Source: Desulfobacteraceae bacterium
GTDB lineage: Bacteria > Desulfobacterota > Desulfobacteria > Desulfobacterales > SURF-7
Assembly (NCBI GenBank): GCA_030619585.1
Contig: JAUXBD010000091.1
Location: 1 to 6,346, forward strand
Reading direction: 5' to 3'
DNA: 6,346 nt
The notes under the pieces were generated by a model. The model saw nothing but the letters and a program-made list of their open reading frames with translations, was not told the origin of the DNA and did not search any database. Of this stretch, positions 4,958 to 6,346 are shown one piece after another (within the stretch, counting starts at the first letter, position 1; the number at the start of each line of letters is the position of its first letter). Both the position numbers and the translations under genes were made by a program.

Positions 4958-5226
4958 TTAACCCCCTATAGAGTGAAAATCTGATTTGGAAACTGTTAAA
5001 AAATACATGCAGCCTATTGTTGCAGAGTATAACCCGAGTCTTTCTTAGCAATACTGCCTATTTGCAAGACTATGGTTTCCATACAGAAAGGAATTAGCGT
5101 ATATAGAGGAAATATGGTTGTGTGTCAAATGAAAAATTATTATTGTTGTTGTAAACAAAATTGAATGTTGGTTCGTCTTTCAGTTTAGATGACACGGAGT
5201 TTTTAAGCATACTAAATGGGAACAAT
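4958..5226. other. Divergent intergenic region between 4331-4957 gene and sigma gene
   Basis: AT-rich spacer that must contain the promoters for the leftward gene and the rightward sigma/anti-sigma pair. No strong consensus promoter is visible. A weak rightward sigma-70-like candidate is TTTCCA (5076-5081), an 18-nt spacer, then TATATA (5100-5105). On the reverse strand a TATACT (5031-5026) lacks a well-spaced -35. A 6-bp inverted repeat AGTCTT (5037-5042) / AAGACT (5066-5071), 23 nt apart, might be an operator but could be chance. A short ORF with its own ribosome binding site lies at 5114-5164. No RNA gene is recognised. Confidence 0.4.
5114..5164 (+). other. Candidate Cys-rich leader peptide ORF (speculative)
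   Basis: ATG 5114, preceded by GAGGA (5106-5110), opens a 16-codon ORF reading MVVCQMKNYYCCCKQN that ends at TGA 5162-5164. The three consecutive TGT codons come from a TTG trinucleotide run, so the motif may be a composition accident. The stop overlaps a possible TTG start (5161-5163) of the sigma frame as TTGA, an arrangement allowing translational coupling. If the weak TATATA at 5100-5105 is a -10 box, the ORF would be nearly leaderless. Evidence is limited to the ribosome binding site and placement. Confidence 0.22.
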
Positions 5227-5838
5227 ATGAACCGGTCGTGCCGGAAGAAAATTGAACTTGAGAAGACAGATTCCGACGATCATGTGGCAACCTTGGTGCG
5301 TCACGCCGTGGCCGGTAGCAGGAAGGCTTTTGAAGGGCTTATAGATATTTTCGACAAGGATATCTTTCGTATGGTTTATTACAGAACCGGATCACATATG
5401 GATGCCCAGGACATTACACAGGACATTCTAATTCAGGCATACAAAAGTCTGACCAGGCTGAAAGATCCAAATCGCTTTAAGCCCTGGCTTTTTAAGATAG
5501 CTTTGAACCGTGTGAGGGATTATTATCGGAAAAAAAGCACCCTGGAAGCATTTAAAATGTTTTTCAGCATGGATCAAACCCGCCGGTATGATTGTAAAGT
5601 GGGTAGTAATCCGGATGCCCTGGATAATCTCATGGCCAGGGAGTTTTGGGAAAATTTTGGTATGCTGCTGAAAAAACTGTCAAAAATGGAGCAGGAGGTT
5701 TTTTTATTAAGATTTATGGACAGCCTGACAATAAAAGAGATCTCTGAGATTCTGGGAAAACATGAAAGTACAGTGAAAACCTATCTGTATCGTGGGGTTA
5801 AAAAGTTTAAAAAAGAATCTCCGATGCTGCTATTGTAA
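5227..5838 (+). CDS. ECF-family RNA polymerase sigma factor
   Basis: Extracytoplasmic-function sigma-70 family protein that would direct RNA polymerase to a specific stress or envelope regulon. From ATG 5227 it has 203 residues. Region 2 spans about residues 33-103, with AFEGLIDIFDKDIFRMVYY, the DAQDITQDILIQAYKSL stretch (59-75) typical of sigma region 2.2 and FKPWLFKIALNRVRDYYRKK (84-103) for regions 2.3-2.4. Region 4 spans about 145-195, with LSKMEQEVFLLRFMDSLTIK, then EISEILGKHESTVKTYLYRG as the -35-binding helix-turn-helix. No region 3 or sigma-54 domains are seen. The start is uncertain: an in-frame TTG at 5161 would add 22 residues but has no ribosome binding site, while ATG 5227 has a weak GGGAA 4 nt away and gives a length nearer the ECF norm. 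The anti-sigma gene follows after 11 nt. Confidence 0.92.
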   Translation: MNRSCRKKIELEKTDSDDHVATLVRHAVAGSRKAFEGLIDIFDKDIFRMVYYRTGSHMDAQDITQDILIQAYKSLTRLKDPNRFKPWLFKIALNRVRDYYRKKSTLEAFKMFFSMDQTRRYDCKVGSNPDALDNLMAREFWENFGMLLKKLSKMEQEVFLLRFMDSLTIKEISEILGKHESTVKTYLYRGVKKFKKESPMLLL

Positions 5839-5849
5839 GAGGGGGAAGG

Positions 5850-6346
5850 ATGAAAGAAAAAAGCAAAAACCATTTGAGTGAAGATCAAACAATATGGTCT
5901 GTCGTGGATGAAGCCGTCCTTTCTCCCGAACTAAAGGTCCATATGGCTTCATGCGGGTTATGCGGGGACAGTAAAAGAAAACTTGAAAAGGACCTTAAAC
6001 AGCTTGGTAATAATGCCAGAAATTTTGCACCGCCTATGGAACAAAAAACAGCTTTACCTTTGGAAGCGTCTGGGGGAAAGTCCGAATTTTTTTCATTCGG
6101 GCATTTGAACACAAATCCCGTTTTAAGTATGGCTGCAACCGCTGTCATCCTGATAGTCATAGTATGGTGGTCTCCTGTGTTTAAATCTGACCCTGTGTTT
6201 AAATCCGATAATGATCTGAAAACCGCCAATGCAGATCGTAAGATATGGGAGGCAGATGAGCTTTTAACAGAGATTAGCAAACTTTCGGAAAATTCACTGC
6301 CGGTTGTTTATATGGATATATCATTAGAGTCATATCATGGACTCGA
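5850..6346 (+). CDS. Zinc-type membrane anti-sigma factor (partial, 3' end missing)
   Basis: The reading frame from ATG 5850 stays open to the window end (165 complete codons), so the 3' part is missing. The start has a strong purine-rich ribosome binding site (AGGGGGAAGG, 5840-5849) only 11 nt after the sigma stop. The N-terminal cytoplasmic part carries H31-x3-C35-x2-C38 (HMASCGLC), the core of the zinc anti-sigma (ZAS, zf-HC2-like) motif. Known ZAS proteins bind and sequester the cognate ECF sigma factor. One hydrophobic helix (about residues 90-108, PVLSMAATAVILIVIVWW) predicts an inner-membrane anchor with the rest outside. Immediately after it lies a duplicated PVFKSD-PVFKSD (109-120). 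The inferred role is to hold the neighbouring sigma factor at the membrane until a signal releases it. The signal is unknown. Confidence 0.85.
   Translation, partial: MKEKSKNHLSEDQTIWSVVDEAVLSPELKVHMASCGLCGDSKRKLEKDLKQLGNNARNFAPPMEQKTALPLEASGGKSEFFSFGHLNTNPVLSMAATAVILIVIVWWSPVFKSDPVFKSDNDLKTANADRKIWEADELLTEISKLSENSLPVVYMDISLESYHGL
6174..6209 (+). repeat. 18-bp tandem duplication in anti-sigma factor
   Basis: Two adjacent 18-bp units (CCTGTGTTTAAATCTGAC at 6174-6191 and CCTGTGTTTAAATCCGAT at 6192-6209) differ at two positions and encode PVFKSD twice, just outside the predicted membrane helix. The in-frame duplication probably reflects slippage or local duplication and lengthens the juxtamembrane linker. 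Confidence 0.9.

Noticed and set aside
5146..5158. TTGTT-GTA-AACAA mini-hairpin before the sigma TTG codon
   Set aside because: Five AT-rich pairs with a 3-nt loop in a low-complexity run; too weak to claim.
5885..6280. 131-residue - strand frame over the anti-sigma gene
   Set aside because: The + strand frame has a strong ribosome binding site, a zinc motif and a membrane helix, and follows the sigma gene by 11 nt; the antisense frame only mirrors its repeat.

Overview
The window reads as a chromosomal stretch from a Gram-negative bacterium, most likely Desulfobacterota (Desulfobacterales-like). This placement is an inference. It rests on the order rpsP-khpA-rimM-trmD-SPOUT methyltransferase-rplS-yraN-rsmI, on the separate Tm1570-type methyltransferase between trmD and rplS, and on the moderately AT-leaning base composition. 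No database search was possible.

Positions 31-2967 hold the classical ribosome and tRNA maturation cluster on the + strand: ribosomal protein S16, the small KH protein KhpA, the 16S maturation factor RimM, the tRNA m1G37 methyltransferase TrmD, a second knotted (SPOUT) RNA methyltransferase, and ribosomal protein L19. The cluster is not one uninterrupted unit. A bulged hairpin followed by a strong intrinsic terminator lies between trmD and the second methyltransferase, and another terminator follows rplS. yraN and rsmI (3076-4327) form a translationally overlapping pair after the second terminator. The rnhB gene that often sits beside yraN in related bacteria is absent.

Positions 4331-4957 (- strand) encode an unrecognised protein convergent with rsmI. 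It has a Q/N-rich basic start, a helical middle and a C-terminal segment resembling the DNA-binding 'recombinase' region of large serine recombinases. The two genes are separated by 3 bases, and both stop codons fall in the loop of an A/T-tract hairpin that could terminate transcription both ways. A divergent gap (4958-5226) then leads to an ECF-type sigma factor and a membrane-anchored zinc-type anti-sigma factor, which is cut by the window end. The gap contains a possible short leader peptide with three consecutive cysteines just ahead of the sigma gene.

The most unusual points are: three separate short in-frame tandem duplications (18, 12 and 18 bp) in three different genes; the two-hairpin element inside the trmD-rplS cluster; the lone recombinase-like domain protein; and the Cys-Cys-Cys leader ORF before the sigma factor. 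No CRISPR array, tRNA, rRNA or insertion sequence was seen.
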